A DNA stretch of 64,000 nt from Sipunculus nudus (lineage: Eukaryota > Annelida > Sipuncula > Golfingiida > Sipunculidae). Below the pieces are notes generated by a model. That model did not search any database and had not been told where the DNA came from. It saw only the letters and a list, made by a program, of their open reading frames with translations. Within the stretch, counting starts at the first letter, position 1. Each line of letters starts with the position of its first letter. Positions 36,488-45,715 of the stretch are shown in pieces. The translations under genes were made by a program, and so were the position numbers. The stretch is from NCBI GenBank assembly GCA_026874595.1, contig CM049312.1, positions 80,002,929 through 80,066,928 of the forward strand, written 5' to 3'.

Positions 36488-39400
36488 AATTGCAGATCAG
36501 CTAAATTCTACTCTATGTAATCATAAAGGTAGCAGGCGTCAGATACTAGGAATTGCAACAGATAGGGATTTGTAGCAATACTGACAATTACGATAAAAGC
36601 AGGATTTTAAACTAATAGTAACAGTTATATTATATGCGAAATACGACAAATCCCCAGATTATCGGATAAAACAATGAGTTTGAGAACTAAATGTGAACTC
36701 AGTATATACAGTTAATGGTTTTAGGTTAAGGAACAAAAGCTGTCCTACCTGCATGGGAAGATGTAGTCATTTCTGGTTCTGAAAAAAAAATTCAATTAGA
36801 AATTAGTTCACACACACTCAAATACAAACATACTATCTACCTGTTAATCTATCTATCTCTATGTAGGTCATGCTGGGTATATAGATTATAAGTTTAATTA
36901 TGCGTGAAAATTAAGATTTTTCCCATTTTCTGGAATTATATCTTACCTGTGGCATCATATTCTCCTTCGCCATTGTGTGAATGCTCTGTCGTGTAAAGAG
37001 TCGTCTCCGGTTTCACTAAAAGTAAACATTAACGTATAAGTTTCGGTTACCAAATGTAGCGTAACAGGAAAACGTGCATGGAAAATAAGTATTTAATACC
37101 TGTTTGGCAGGCGTAGGGATATGTTTGGTCACAGCTCGATGAACACAAATAGTACCCTTTATAAAAACTTTGAAGCACCGCACATTTCTTCCCCGGGACA
37201 GATTCCGGCTGGTCATCGTGCCACAAAGAGCGATACAGTATGAGTTTTCCTGAAAATCGAACATTTGAGACATTTATGTTATTTCAAGATAACTATAGGA
37301 ACAGTAGTAGATATAACATCGGGCTTTAAAAACGCGGAAAAGCATATTTTTAAGAAGGACAGGTTTATACCAGGAGGATTTGAATATAAACATTCCTCCG
37401 TAACTCACTTGTTCCTCTTTTGTCAATGAACCAGTCGCTGTGTCTCACACCAAGCCAAAAGCTGTCACATGAACGGATACCGAGTGTGCTTATAACCTGC
37501 CGGATTTGCTGTGCTGAATCTGTATTTTCGACAAACTCTAAGTATCCATTCATGTTCCGACACAAATTCCTTGCACCAAACCAGTTCCCCGCATCACATC
37601 CGATTATATAACAGCCTCCATTTTCTTTCAGACAGCTGTAAGACGTCACGGATATCGGACATAGGTTGCACTCTGAAAATTAACGAGGTAATGAAAAAAA
37701 AATTATGTTACAGATATAGTGCGGAATAACAGTTACAGGGTTAATATTTAAAGAGAGTATCAAGCAACAATATACATCGAGAAGTAAGTAACGTTGTTAT
37801 AGTCGCCCTTCTAGAATAGAATAAATTAAGAAATATAGTTGATTATATATACATGTATATATATTTAATTAATTATATAACTGTGATAGTTTATTATCGA
37901 TGTGTAGGTAAAGATAGACTAGCTAGACTAGATAAGCTAGACTTATAAAATGTTATTGCTTATTTGTAGCCAACATATTTGTCACGGTCTCACTAATATG
38001 TCGTTTCAAGCCATCTTCTAAAGGCATTTATTTGCAGACAAAAAGAACTGATAATTGGATATATGATTCTATAACCATTTAAGTTAAGGGTATTAACTGG
38101 TATATATTCATGTCATTCAACTTACTTGAGCGACAAACATGTCCTTTGCCTTTGGACTCGCAGTTATCCACCTATAGGTTTCCTGTTCGCCTGTCAATTA
38201 CCGCGCATTCCGTAAGCTGACCATTGCTCCTCCAATTATAGCTCTTAAAGTGCGCTATGTAACAGAAAGTTAAATGAAAACTCTTGTGAAGTAACCAACT
38301 CATATGAAAGGCCGGCAGGCATGAAGGTAGTAATCACTCATGGTAATGTTGTTTTGATCCTTCTTGTGAGTTTCAATTCCAGATTCAAATCTTTCTCATA
38401 TTAATTAAGATATTTTTTGTTCCGTCTGATGGGAGCAAGTAGTAACTCTGGAGAAGAAGTCTTCATGCATAAGTACCAGATTACAGGTGGGTTGTACGAA
38501 ATGATCTCGGATGACGCCCAAGCATTACTCACGCTACCACCTATCAAACTGTCTTGACATTCATGACACTTCAGATTGACCGAACACTATTTTGAATGTC
38601 TTGGGAAAGTCATGCCAGATTGTATTCACTCCATGTCACCCATTTGTAGTTTATCAACTCATTTGTATTTACAATTAAAAGCCACAAATGAGACAGCTGA
38701 CACTGGCCAAGGTGACGGTGAACCTTCTATTATCCATAGAGTTATCACTTCCTGGAGTCAAACTATGCTGCTTGGCACCTTTGCATACCCACAAGTTTCT
38801 GTTTCGTTAACATTTTTCCAGTGTAGAAATGTCATGGGGAAAGTATTTTGGGATTATATTGACACCAGTTCATCCATTTGTAGTTTTGATAAACTCATTT
38901 GTATTTACAATTCAAAGTCACATATAAGACAGGTGACACTGGACAAGTTGACAGTTCACCTTCTATGCTCCATGGGGTCACTACTTCGAATTTCTATGCT
39001 CCTTGGCACATTTGCATACGTACAGTTTTCTGTTTCGTTTACATTTTCCCAGTTCCCGAGGTCTTCTTTGATCACCGGCATCCACATGTCTGTCAGGTTG
39101 TTTTCTCTCATCAAAGACACGGACTTTTCGTACAATTTATCTATATCCTCAATCATGGAGTGATTGTGCATTATGTCACAATATGTATTAGCGGTGGTGT
39201 AATTGTGCTGATGAATAGTGCCATTCTTGGACCGAGCAAGAATGAGTTCACTTTCAAAAGCATCAGCTGTTTAAAAGAAATAAAAACTATAAAATACAAA
39301 AATGAAATTAATTAGTCATTGCTATGAAAATAACATCTCCTATGATCAATTTCTACTAGTTGCACCAGATCAGGTTTTCCCCCGAATTTCCTTTATCGAA

Positions 39401-39748
39401 AGCTCTATATATTAAAACATGGTTATCAATATGCCAACCCATAATACAAAAGAAATATTATAAATATCATATATCTTCCTACAGAATGCATTCTTGAAAA
39501 GAAAATTATCATCGCCCATGAACCAATCACGCACAATGTCTATGATCAAACGTTTGTTTCTTTTAGACACGTCTGATGTTTTTTTACATCATCAGGATAT
39601 AATCTCTTAAATCTCATTTTATGTCACAAAAAAAAAATTTGCAACAAAAAGTCTCACCTGCAACATTAATTGAAGAAAGGCATATGAGTATGAACAGAAT
39701 AGTCAGCGGAAACATGAAGTAGAACATGTAATGACACATTAATGTCAT
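28842..39748 (-). CDS. Two-domain C-type-lectin transmembrane receptor, ten exons, one in-frame stop
   Basis: Rebuilt from splice sites (minus strand): 39658-39748, 38985-39266, 38126-38254, 37409-37672, 37100-37249, 36947-37015, 36749-36778, 30517-30636, 29026-29054, 28842-28865. All introns are GT-AG; all are phase 1 except the last (phase 0). The joined frame is 396 codons including the stop. Exon 1 is a hydrophobic signal peptide. Exons 2-3 form lectin domain 1 (residues ~31-167: YCDIMHNHSM, DMWMPVI, CAVIDRRTGNL..VDNCESK). Exons 4-5 form domain 2 (~168-305: WFGARNLC, SFWLGVR, WHDDQPES, YLCSSSCDQTYPYACQ). Exons 6-7 are a Ser/Thr/Glu-rich stalk. Exon 8 holds the transmembrane helix (~346-368). 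Exons 9-10 give a short tail ending EEYEAVETI with a YxxV tyrosine. No EPN or WND calcium-site motifs are seen, so sugar binding is uncertain. TAG at 38172-38174 (codon 152) interrupts domain 1. The gene is probably an immune-type surface receptor; this allele may be null. Confidence 0.8.
29836..29874. repeat. (AT)n microsatellite in the receptor intron
   Basis: Two AT runs joined by a central ttt. Intron 8 of the lectin-receptor gene. Confidence 0.9.
31405..31474. repeat. (TA)n tract at the 3' side of the intronic LINE
   Basis: About 34 TA units with one tct break near 31427. It directly abuts a (GAA)n stretch (31475-31492) that is the LINE 3' tail. Confidence 0.95.
31641..33449 (-). CDS. 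LINE reverse transcriptase and C-terminal zinc-finger part (602 codons)
   Basis: Reverse transcriptase motifs appear in order: NNYRGIALLNTTGK, AGYRQGYSTTDQIF, FVDFSKAFDRISHK, NGTRQGCLLSPILF and the catalytic LAFADDICL, followed by a thumb region. The C-terminal part has a CCHC knuckle typical of LINE ends (C-x2-C, then H-x4-C, in CKMCDQDEVEDEIHVLFYC). All catalytic Asp residues are present. The annotated start is arbitrary: the frame is the continuation of the upstream endonuclease frame, cut off from it by the 85-bp duplication at 33447-33616. Confidence 0.9.
   Translation of the reverse strand: MVTGHFPKRWTEAILHPLHKSGNHNNVNNYRGIALLNTTGKIFTKILCSRITRWAIENQKLYECQAGYRQGYSTTDQIFTLQAIIQKYLSKKKGRVYCVFVDFSKAFDRISHKLLLYRLIKIGIHGNIIKVLKSMFEKLTCCVKVDSGLTEEFKCFNGTRQGCLLSPILFILYLNTFFEMVHETQLPGIQMSLQHRDINILAFADDICLIGHSVGRLQSLLNILEKFCDRWGVQVNIDKTKSMVFRRGGTVKQNEKWYFKGKKLLNVNSYTYLGVMFSSSLKWNQYLNILMLKTSKGLNIIKSCESKCDKMSLSVILTIFEKVIVPSLLYGSEIWGSIPRPKIECMQSRVCKQLLGVSKKTVNTAAILECGRYPLHCIYFKRCISYWLKIISMENSRYPRLCYNTLKQLDDIGRSTWVTDIKLLLNRYGFSFVWLEQSVGDRKMFVNMFVQRVKDNSQQEMLAEIQSKSKLSIYSEIKSAIEPEKYLYNMAFVYRQALSKFRLSDHCYEIEIGRRYNVPREMRICKMCDQDEVEDEIHVLFYCSRYENIRKEFFTSFKEFPKNIYGLIKLLKTQSFNVLLNVAKYLFQVNKLKKELDVTETL
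33447..33616. repeat. 85-bp tandem duplication that breaks the LINE frame
   Basis: Units 33447-33531 and 33532-33616 read the same. 85 is not a multiple of 3, so the duplication shifts the frame between the endonuclease part and the RT part. One unit alone would leave the frame continuous, as shown by NQIM at both junction sides. Confidence 0.9.
33526..36294 (-). CDS. LINE N-terminal part: 2A peptide, coiled coil, ORF1-like domain, APE endonuclease (922 codons)
   Basis: Residues 34-50 are hydrophobic and lead into DVELNPGP (residues 53-60), a canonical 2A ribosome-skipping motif. A Ser/Thr-rich linker follows, then a coiled coil (~138-176, EKQVIELQGQVKSLTKEN) and a domain like the L1 ORF1 RNA-binding region (RRDNLVVHGIPEDS, ERAHRIG). 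From about 375 comes an apurinic-type endonuclease (SWNCQGL, SLCETWG, IAGDLNAR, DYMVLSVD, LSDHFPI). Near the end the RT N-terminal signature APGTDG begins, and the frame then stops because of the tandem duplication. Fusion of ORF1-like and endonuclease parts in one frame is unusual. Confidence 0.85.
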   Translation of the reverse strand: MGVGITVWRARIGCYAQPGIREKFRPGTITLTGMSLTLRLVVSMTILLTMSGDVELNPGPQKQTGNKAKSSSVQSTILEHTRVLRSSTTDGSQEPDCMVTEQVSDNGSIDQLAATGDSVTGSTCSSTQNLGPKDTDSILIRLEKQVIELQGQVKSLTKENKNLTNKISRIEDQMRRDNLVVHGIPEDSKESWDMSENKVRKVMKDKLKIENSEEIEIERAHRIGPKRSSKNRPIIVKFSKFKCKQTVLVAARKELKGSGSDIKFTEDFSVRVRQIRKVLGNELENARKAGNTAYLSYDKLIINGKTYKWDEDTNSVVDILEMRSRVNDEWGLGRGPGEYVNNLIQYENNSYTLPTEETDNTDNLRNNVNTDRNFKIVSWNCQGLKYKQQSNEMKNLLINYDFISLCETWGAYDSEFDDMMMGFTCFSKTRKKADKGRNSGGVSVFLKDIFCTYVHRIYDHFQDMVVLLMNGRIIDIDNNIIMIFTYISPDGSPIYLEQTDGISILEEKLYILKAKYPDANVFIAGDLNARTGNIQDYINPYKADSDMINDLITIEKDSIKERCSKDKIVNKYGRMLLDFCISNNLCILNGRTINDTEGQFTCVSYNGASIVDYMVLSVDIMHCLSDFEILDFDLSDHFPICCRFTCTKLHTSLYSSMHLDPYQRIQWKPELAHSLHQNVLDQTGNVTVADFKHNILYSEVNHQEIDQSVSILENILLIACAHMSKPAQNKSLRQPAWWDTQCETLKKIKYSVLNKFRNSKNLLHLEEYKNKKQQFKRICRQKLLKYKHKLQCSLIDKINKPDKFWKEVKLLTRVQRKNVNINPEEWYTYFNDLLNVKVEINSSFEKNVNNYLENHDLCCEMCSQNSPSILNSAILESEITWSIEKTNVNKAPGTDGLIIEVFKCTKNIIIPYLSILFNQIMN
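36115..36138 (-). other. 2A ribosome-skipping peptide (DVELNPGP) in the LINE
   Basis: The motif D-V-E-L-N-P-G-P matches the invariant 2A consensus D-x-E-x-N-P-G-P; skipping is expected between G59 and P60. Upstream residues are hydrophobic, as in 2A sequences that double as signal peptides. 2A motifs are known in non-LTR elements of marine invertebrates (established knowledge). Activity here is inferred. Confidence 0.85.
36432..36484. repeat. (TA)n tract at the 5' side of the intronic LINE
   Basis: About 26 TA units directly abutting the LINE 5' end, mirroring the tract at its 3' end. Confidence 0.95.
38570..39060. repeat. Partial tandem duplication of the lectin-receptor exon 2 region
   Basis: A segment around the 3' part of exon 2 and its following intron (about 38870-39060) is repeated about 231 bp lower (about 38640-38830), with a further weak trace to 38570. 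Shared landmarks are ttgcatac..ac..tttctgtttcgtt and catttgtag..aactcatttgt. The extra copy has no open exon frame or splice sites and is a fossil. Confidence 0.7.
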
Positions 39749-40530
39749 GCTGATTGAACCACGACAACCGCGCGTCTTGAAAATTTTCTAGTTCATCCCT
39801 GAAAGATATAATTAATATAATTATTAACTGCCAGTTTGCAGGATTTAAGCCATTGTGTTTCGCCTTATTGAGTTTTATATGTCTCTGAAGAGAAGAAAAT
39901 TCATAAGGTACGAAATGTATGTTCCCAACATTGTTCAAACCTACAGAGCTTTGTGACCTGGAACGTGCCAAGAATTATCACCATCCAAATTTCAGCACAT
40001 AATACTTGAATATTACTAATATATACTAATATTCTAACTCTTAATGGACCTTGGTAGAAACCGCCACGTCAAATTTCAGGGGAAATATGCATTACTTTGT
40101 ACATGGGGACCTTATTAAGCAGGCAAATATGACACCCAATCAGAGTATTGAGGTATTCTGTTCATTGGCGTTCTTTAACTAGGGTCCTGTGAGTCTCTCT
40201 GCTCAGATTTTTCTATAATGACATTTCTATGAGCTTTGTAAAATGTTGCCTTTCCACTTGACTGTGTACGCAAAACATCAACAGGGTTCTTTCTCTACTG
40301 GTATGGTTAAGATTGAAGATTTTGGACCAAGTGTGTACCACTCACAAACGAATGCGTCTTTGGGGGTTCCTCGGTGTTATGACCCAGAAACGGGGATAAT
40401 TACACACCCAGGACCCGCAGATTGGGTAGACACTGGGCCTGGGTGACACCAGGATACAAAAATAATATGATGGAAAGCGAGTGCTACCGCCCTGTCACGT
40501 AGGCCTAAACCGAAATGAAACTAAAACTAG
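39749..40530. other. 5' flank of the lectin-receptor gene
   Basis: The promoter and 5' UTR should lie here (gene on the minus strand). No TATA box or other certain element was seen. Around 40255-40300 there is a fragment of the tgacct repeat module (catcaacagggttctttctc). Confidence 0.35.
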
Positions 40531-41715
40531 TGACCCATGGGTCATGACGCTCAGCTGACAAAAGGAATGTTATCATCTGAATACCAAATGTTGTAGGTGG
40601 TGTCCCCATTTAACTTTAGCTATTAGACTTCTTCAAAACCAACAAGAAAAAAAGTTTCATGATAATATGTCCAGCCATTTCAATGAAATAGCTTTTTTAT
40701 ATGCAAAAAAAATGACCATGCATATTTAGTAAGGACATCCCTGGATGCCAAGAAAGAATTTTCTAGGTCCATCAGTAAAGTTTTGTACCCTGTCTGACTG
40801 TCTTGGAGCTTGAAATGTTTTTGGCCAGTAATATAGGTCATTACGACCTTATTTCAGGTTTCCATGGAGATTGCCCAAGATGTTTTGTCCGGCACGCAAA
40901 ATATAGGTCACCATGACCTTATTTCAGGTTTTCATGGAGCTTGCCCGAAACTACCATGTATATTACATTTGAACATTCTAGGGTTAGCAGATACAATTTG
41001 TGCCCATCTAATTTGAATTGAAGGGTGCAAAAAATCATGTTTATAGCCCACAAAATACAGATCCCCAAGACCAAATTTGAGGTTTCCATGGAGATTTTAA
41101 CCAGGACCTGCCTGAATGTCATATTAGAAGATTCTAGGCCCAGCGGATACAATTCGTGCCCCTTCTGACTGACTGGGTGCTCATTTTATGTTTTCAGCCT
41201 AAAGTTCGCAAAAATATAGGTCCCATGACATAACTGCAGGTTTCAAAGAAGATCGCCTAGGAACTCCTTGGATGTACAGTTTCAATTTCTCTGTTACGAT
41301 TTGTTTCCTTTTTACGGACGAACTGCTTCATCTGAAGGTCTCAAAAAAGAGAAAAAATGTGTAAAAATGCGTAAAAAGATGATGGCGCCACAAGTTTTAA
41401 GGAAATCGTGAAACACTTCATGACCAATATACATAGAAAGAATCGTGGCAACCAATATGTTAGTTATTCAGATACTGGAGTATTTGTATCAAAATTTTAA
41501 TTATTCTTGGGTTACTTTCGAACCCCACAGCTCGAAGAATATAGGTCACAGTGACTTAATTTCAGGTTTCCAATGAGAATTTTATCAACCTCTATGGGTG
41601 ATGCGTAAGACGATTCTATGTCCAGCGGTTACGATTTGTGCCCTGTTAACGGACAGACGAACAGACGGACGGACGACGGACCAAGAGTGATCGCTAATGG
41701 ATGCGGTTACCTCCA
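40531..41715. mobile_element. HINE/pearl-like element, right end truncated
   Basis: The left end has the palindrome tgacccatgggtca (40531-40544), then cgctcagctgac. The interior repeats a module with atataggtc..gaccttatttcaggttt and catggagattgccc several times (about 40830, 40905, 41060 and 41215), and a ggcgccacaag module near 41383. It ends with GACGGAC motifs and gagtgatcgctaa, where the hairpin seen in other copies is missing. Confidence 0.55.
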
Positions 41716-42495
41716 CCTAAAAGACCTAAAAAGTGATAAAATGAGGTGATTTATATGGATTTATACTTGTTTAAATCAACTAATATCCATGATTAAAAAA
41801 TGTCTGTTTTTCATCTTAATTTTATTTTATTTTTATATTTTAATAAGTAAAATGGATTCAAATCGAGAACTGAATCGGAAGTATATGAATCGATAATCGA
41901 ATCGATTCTCGGGCTCCCCACAATTCACACACCTGGAGCAGAAGCTCTCCATTTTTCAAACTCCTCCTAGACGTTCGAAGAAACAAACTGGTGGGTCTCT
42001 TTTAAGAAAAAACGTGCACTACTTCAAAAGTTAAAAAAGCAACAATAAAAAGGTTATATTGAACTTGTTGGACACAATAATGTGTCAGATTTAAGGGAAA
42101 GTATGCAATACTTCAAACGTTATCATGTTCACAAGAACCCGATATATGATGTACATGTATTACAGTTCGACAGATTTGACCTGAAATTTACTGGCAAAGG
42201 TCACCATTTATAGAGACACAAGAAAACACATCTGCTAATGAACACTCTATTAATCCACAAATGCAAAACCGATACGAATGCTGTAATTTTTCCGTCTTGA
42301 AAATAGAAATATTACTAGAAAAAAAAAAACAGCTGATGGAACTCTTCATGATCAATAAGCCTAGCAAATATCATGGCATTTCATGCATTAAAAAGGGCCT
42401 AATTACCTATAAAGCACATTCAATTAACATAAAAAGTCGCATATTCTTTTTTAATAAAATGGTACCTCTCGAAATATTGTCTTCAAACCATTAGC

Positions 42496-42715
42496 TTACT
42501 TATGTATACGAGGGTTAAAAACTGTGGTCTGGGCACGATCACAAGCATCAACATAACCACAGCGCATGGAACTCCATGCAGCGGCCGGGCCACAGCACTT
42601 TTTACACAGGAGATGCCCTGACTGACATTGCCCGAAAACGTAATACATGTTCCACTGACTGAATCTACGCGTGTTGCATTTGCTTAGGGACTCGATACAC
42701 GATCTCACACTGTGC
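42496..42715 (-). other. Possible Cys-rich terminal exon
   Basis: On the minus strand an acceptor-like tttagcacag precedes about 71 open codons ending at TAA. They contain nine Cys (SCIESLSKC, FGQCQSGHLLCKKCC, MRCGYVDAC). The segment is richer in CpG than its surroundings. No other exon could be linked with confidence, although a short open stretch with FSPWAEC lies just upstream (about 42750-42830). The protein is not recognised; a secreted disulfide-rich domain is one guess. Confidence 0.3.
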
Positions 42716-43833
42716 TAAACATGTCATTTCAGTTGAGACCCCTAGAAAAATCGTACATATCTCTTGCGACAGGTTTTACAATAAATTTACATTCGGCCCA
42801 TGGACTGAAATGTCCATCCATCACAGATATATCAGAGGAAAAGGAGGTCTATGTGAGGACTAGTTTGGACTGGTGTTTGTTTGGGATCTGTCGCGCTTGC
42901 GCAAAGTAAGACCTCCTGTAACGCGACCTTATTTGGCAAACAGTTACGTGGACTGTGTTTAGTAACACGCAGAACCGTAACAAGGTGTTAAACAGACGTA
43001 ATCGAGGTACTCAGACTGTCCGCTGGAAAGGTTTTGCTGGAAAACTTTTGTATGAAGCAAAACTGAACTGATAGTGTTAAAGAATAGGCATACTATTGTG
43101 TATCAACTGTTTAATTGGTATGGAGTGCAGAAACGAGATCCATAGCCCAGAGGATAGAGGTAGCAGTTACCTAATTCAGCTATCCAAGGAGAATAAATAT
43201 GATATTTTATATCAAATTAAGTTTATTCAGAACAGTGGCCTATCATCCGACAAAGGATGAAGATAATAACACAGATATATACTGACTATTGTTGGTTTTA
43301 CAACACCAAGACTGTTTCCTGATTGAACATTTAGCTTCCTCATTACACTTTGTATCTAGACTCAGGGCTTATAAAACTAATCTACAAGTGACCCATGGGT
43401 AATGAAGCTCAGCTGCAAAGCATGACCTGCGACATTATGGGCTGAGATTCACAACATCCAGTCAATTTTTTTTTAATAACATTTTGCCAATTTTGTTAAA
43501 ACTTTCTACGATGACAGAAATATGTATCACTTATGTTGGTTAAAAACACAGTGACTTGATGGTCTGAAGCAAAATGTATGTTTGTTGGTCTAACAGGAAC
43601 TAATTCCATAGCTTGCTTGATACCCGTCAGTCTCAAAAGGAACAGACCGGGATGAACAGTGTAGCTTGAAATATGTTCACAAGCATTTGGAACATTTTTG
43701 TACCGTGACCTTGACCTCTGGCGTTTTGAACTCAACATCAATAGGGTTCTTCTCCTATTAGTAGGTAAGCCATATATGTAAGATGGAAGGTATAGGTTGA
43801 AAAGTTTGCCTTAAAATGACCCCACGCAGGAAG

Positions 43834-44477
43834 GGTGGGCACTAGTTTAGCGGCTTACTTGTGTGAATTAACGTCTAGACTGGTACCCAACCATATATTT
43901 TAGGTGGCGCCACCGCGTGTCTGTGTATGAGACTTAAAAGTAATGTAAACATACATTGTCGCGTGCTCCGGAATCCAGGGATCACAAAGGTTGTTTATTG
44001 CCAAATATTTAGTTTTACCAATACGTCATTTAAGAATCAAAATTATGCAAAAGTATATTCAATAATCAAGTTTGATAAAAAAATATATATATTATATACT
44101 TAGGGTTTCAGACCTACGTACTTAAGTTCAGAGCTGATGGTTTGTTTATAATACTTTATTATAGGACCGGAGTTGAAAGCAAAGACTGGTCGTACCCAAG
44201 TGAGACCAGGATGACACGCCGCATGAAACAGAAAAGGAAAACGTATCGATAATTTTGTCTAAAAGTTACAATATAACCGTTTTATGTGGCAGCAAACTGA
44301 AAAGTATGTAAAGTTGAGCCACAACACGTGGAGCGGTTAAAAGAGTTCCGCTTGGCGTATGTTCTCATGAGCTTATCTCCGGAAATTCAACCGGCTTTTT
44401 CTACCTCCTTTAATGGAGATATAAAAGAGTCGGTACCAGTCTAGACACAAGTAACCCCGCTAAACTAGTGTCCACCC
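43834..44477. mobile_element. 644-bp non-autonomous hAT element (MITE) with 8-bp target duplication
   Basis: Terminal inverted repeats of about 45 bp begin ggtgggcactagtttagcgg on the left and, on the opposite strand from the right end, gggtggacactagtttagcg; both continue to tctagactggtacc. The target duplication gcaggaag flanks the element at 43826-43833 and 44478-44485. Removing the element restores a normal ~143-bp repeat unit of the host element. No coding capacity. An 8-bp duplication is typical of hAT. Confidence 0.85.
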
Positions 44478-44484
44478 GCAGGAA

Positions 44485-44604
44485 GTGGGTGTTGTGAACT
44501 TGACCTTTGACCTCAAAATCAACAGGTCTTTTTCCCTGTTGGCAGTGGGTGTTGTGAACTTGACCTTTGACCTCAAAATCAACAGGTCTTTTTCCCTGTT
44601 GGCA
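44485..44604. repeat. Perfect 2 x 60-bp tandem duplication
   Basis: The block from gtgggtgttgtgaacttgac to ccctgttggca is present twice without differences. It lies in the tandem core just right of the MITE. Confidence 0.9.
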
Positions 44605-45028
44605 GAGAAGCGAAATGTCAGTGCTTGAAGGTTTGGAATGAAAAGTCTAGCTTACAATGTGTCCCAATCATTATAAAGAAGTGGATCCTCTGACCTTGAT
44701 CTTTGACCTTGTGACCTTAAAATGTTTAGGATTCTTCTCCAACTTGGTAGGTGAGCCATATGTGAAAGATCAAAGGTTTGGGATGAAATGTTTGGCGTAA
44801 AATGCATTCAAAAGCTTTTCAAAGAAGGGGGTCCTGTGACCTTGACCTTTGACCTTGTAACCTCCAAATAATTATGATTCTTTCCCTGCTGGTAGGGGAG
44901 CCATATAGGGTACTGCATAGGGTTCATGATCCTAGCCCACTCACACGATTCGTGCCCTGCTAACAAACGGACGACGGACAAAGACCCACCGCTATAGCAC
45001 AGCATGACTAAAAGTCAGCTGAGCTAAA

Positions 45029-45698
45029 AATGAATTCTCAGTAAAAAATGTGTACAATATGTTTCGCAAATTCGAGATAAATAAACACTATGTGCCTATT
45101 TATGGATTAATTTCCTTCATGGAATGACCAAACACCACCCTATCTGCACCAACTGCATGGCCAAGAGATACACTATATTTGGACAGAGTCCGAGTCCGGG
45201 TACAATGCAAATCCCATTTGTGTGTATGTGTGGGGGTGGGGGGGCGGCTTCGTATTTGTGAAATTCTTAGTTACCTGGAACATATATTGTTCGTAATGGT
45301 GGGTTGTTCACAATTGTGTGGTGGGCGAAATGGGGTTGAGGGGTTTTATTTAAATGTTAAAATTTATATAGCTCCCGGATGAAGGATAAAACTTGGTATA
45401 TATAATCTTATTTGTTTAATAATCATTTGTAGTCATATATAAAAGTCTTAGGTGTATATATTTCTACTTGAAATGAGATGGACTCGGCCTGATTTCCAGA
45501 GACCCTTTACCTCCGAGGTTTTACATAACAATCACTGAAATTAGGATTTTACAACGTGCGCATATGCCTGACGTAAACCTGTATTACGATTAAAAGCACA
45601 AATCACCTTATAAACTACCATATAGCAGATTCGGCAAAATAAAAGGCTGTAAATTGAAAACAAGATTACTACAAGATAATATAGCTAATTTAAATTTC
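45029..45698. other. Gene-free stretch
   Basis: AT-rich, with a G-rich patch near 45230. No gene or element was recognised. Confidence 0.4.
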
Positions 45699-45715
45699 AT
45701 AATACCAGGGCGTCA

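Larger units (their letters stand above)
43389..45028. mobile_element. HINE/pearl-like element with ~143-bp tandem core, disrupted by a hAT MITE
   Basis: The left end is tgacccatgggtaa (43389-43402) then gctcagctg. The core has about four units of ~143 bp, each with tgaccttgacctttgacct and a 'ttctccc..tggtaggtgagcc' block (anchors near 43702, 44498, 44693 and 44836). The right end has ggacgacggacaaag, gctatagcacag and the hairpin/terminal block aagtcagctgagctaaa (to about 45028). This layout fits the oyster pearl elements (established class); the assignment is inference. Confidence 0.6.

Noticed and set aside
37016-37273. 85-codon minus-strand ORF over the lectin region
   Set aside because: It reads the second lectin-domain-2 exon in the wrong frame and runs into introns; the spliced frame gives the lectin motifs.
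38576-39315. Two long plus-strand ORFs
   Set aside because: Antisense shadows of lectin-receptor exon 2 and its fossil copy; no family resemblance.
40243-40446. 67-codon ORF
   Set aside because: Starts in a fragment of the tgacct repeat module; no domain or conserved pattern.
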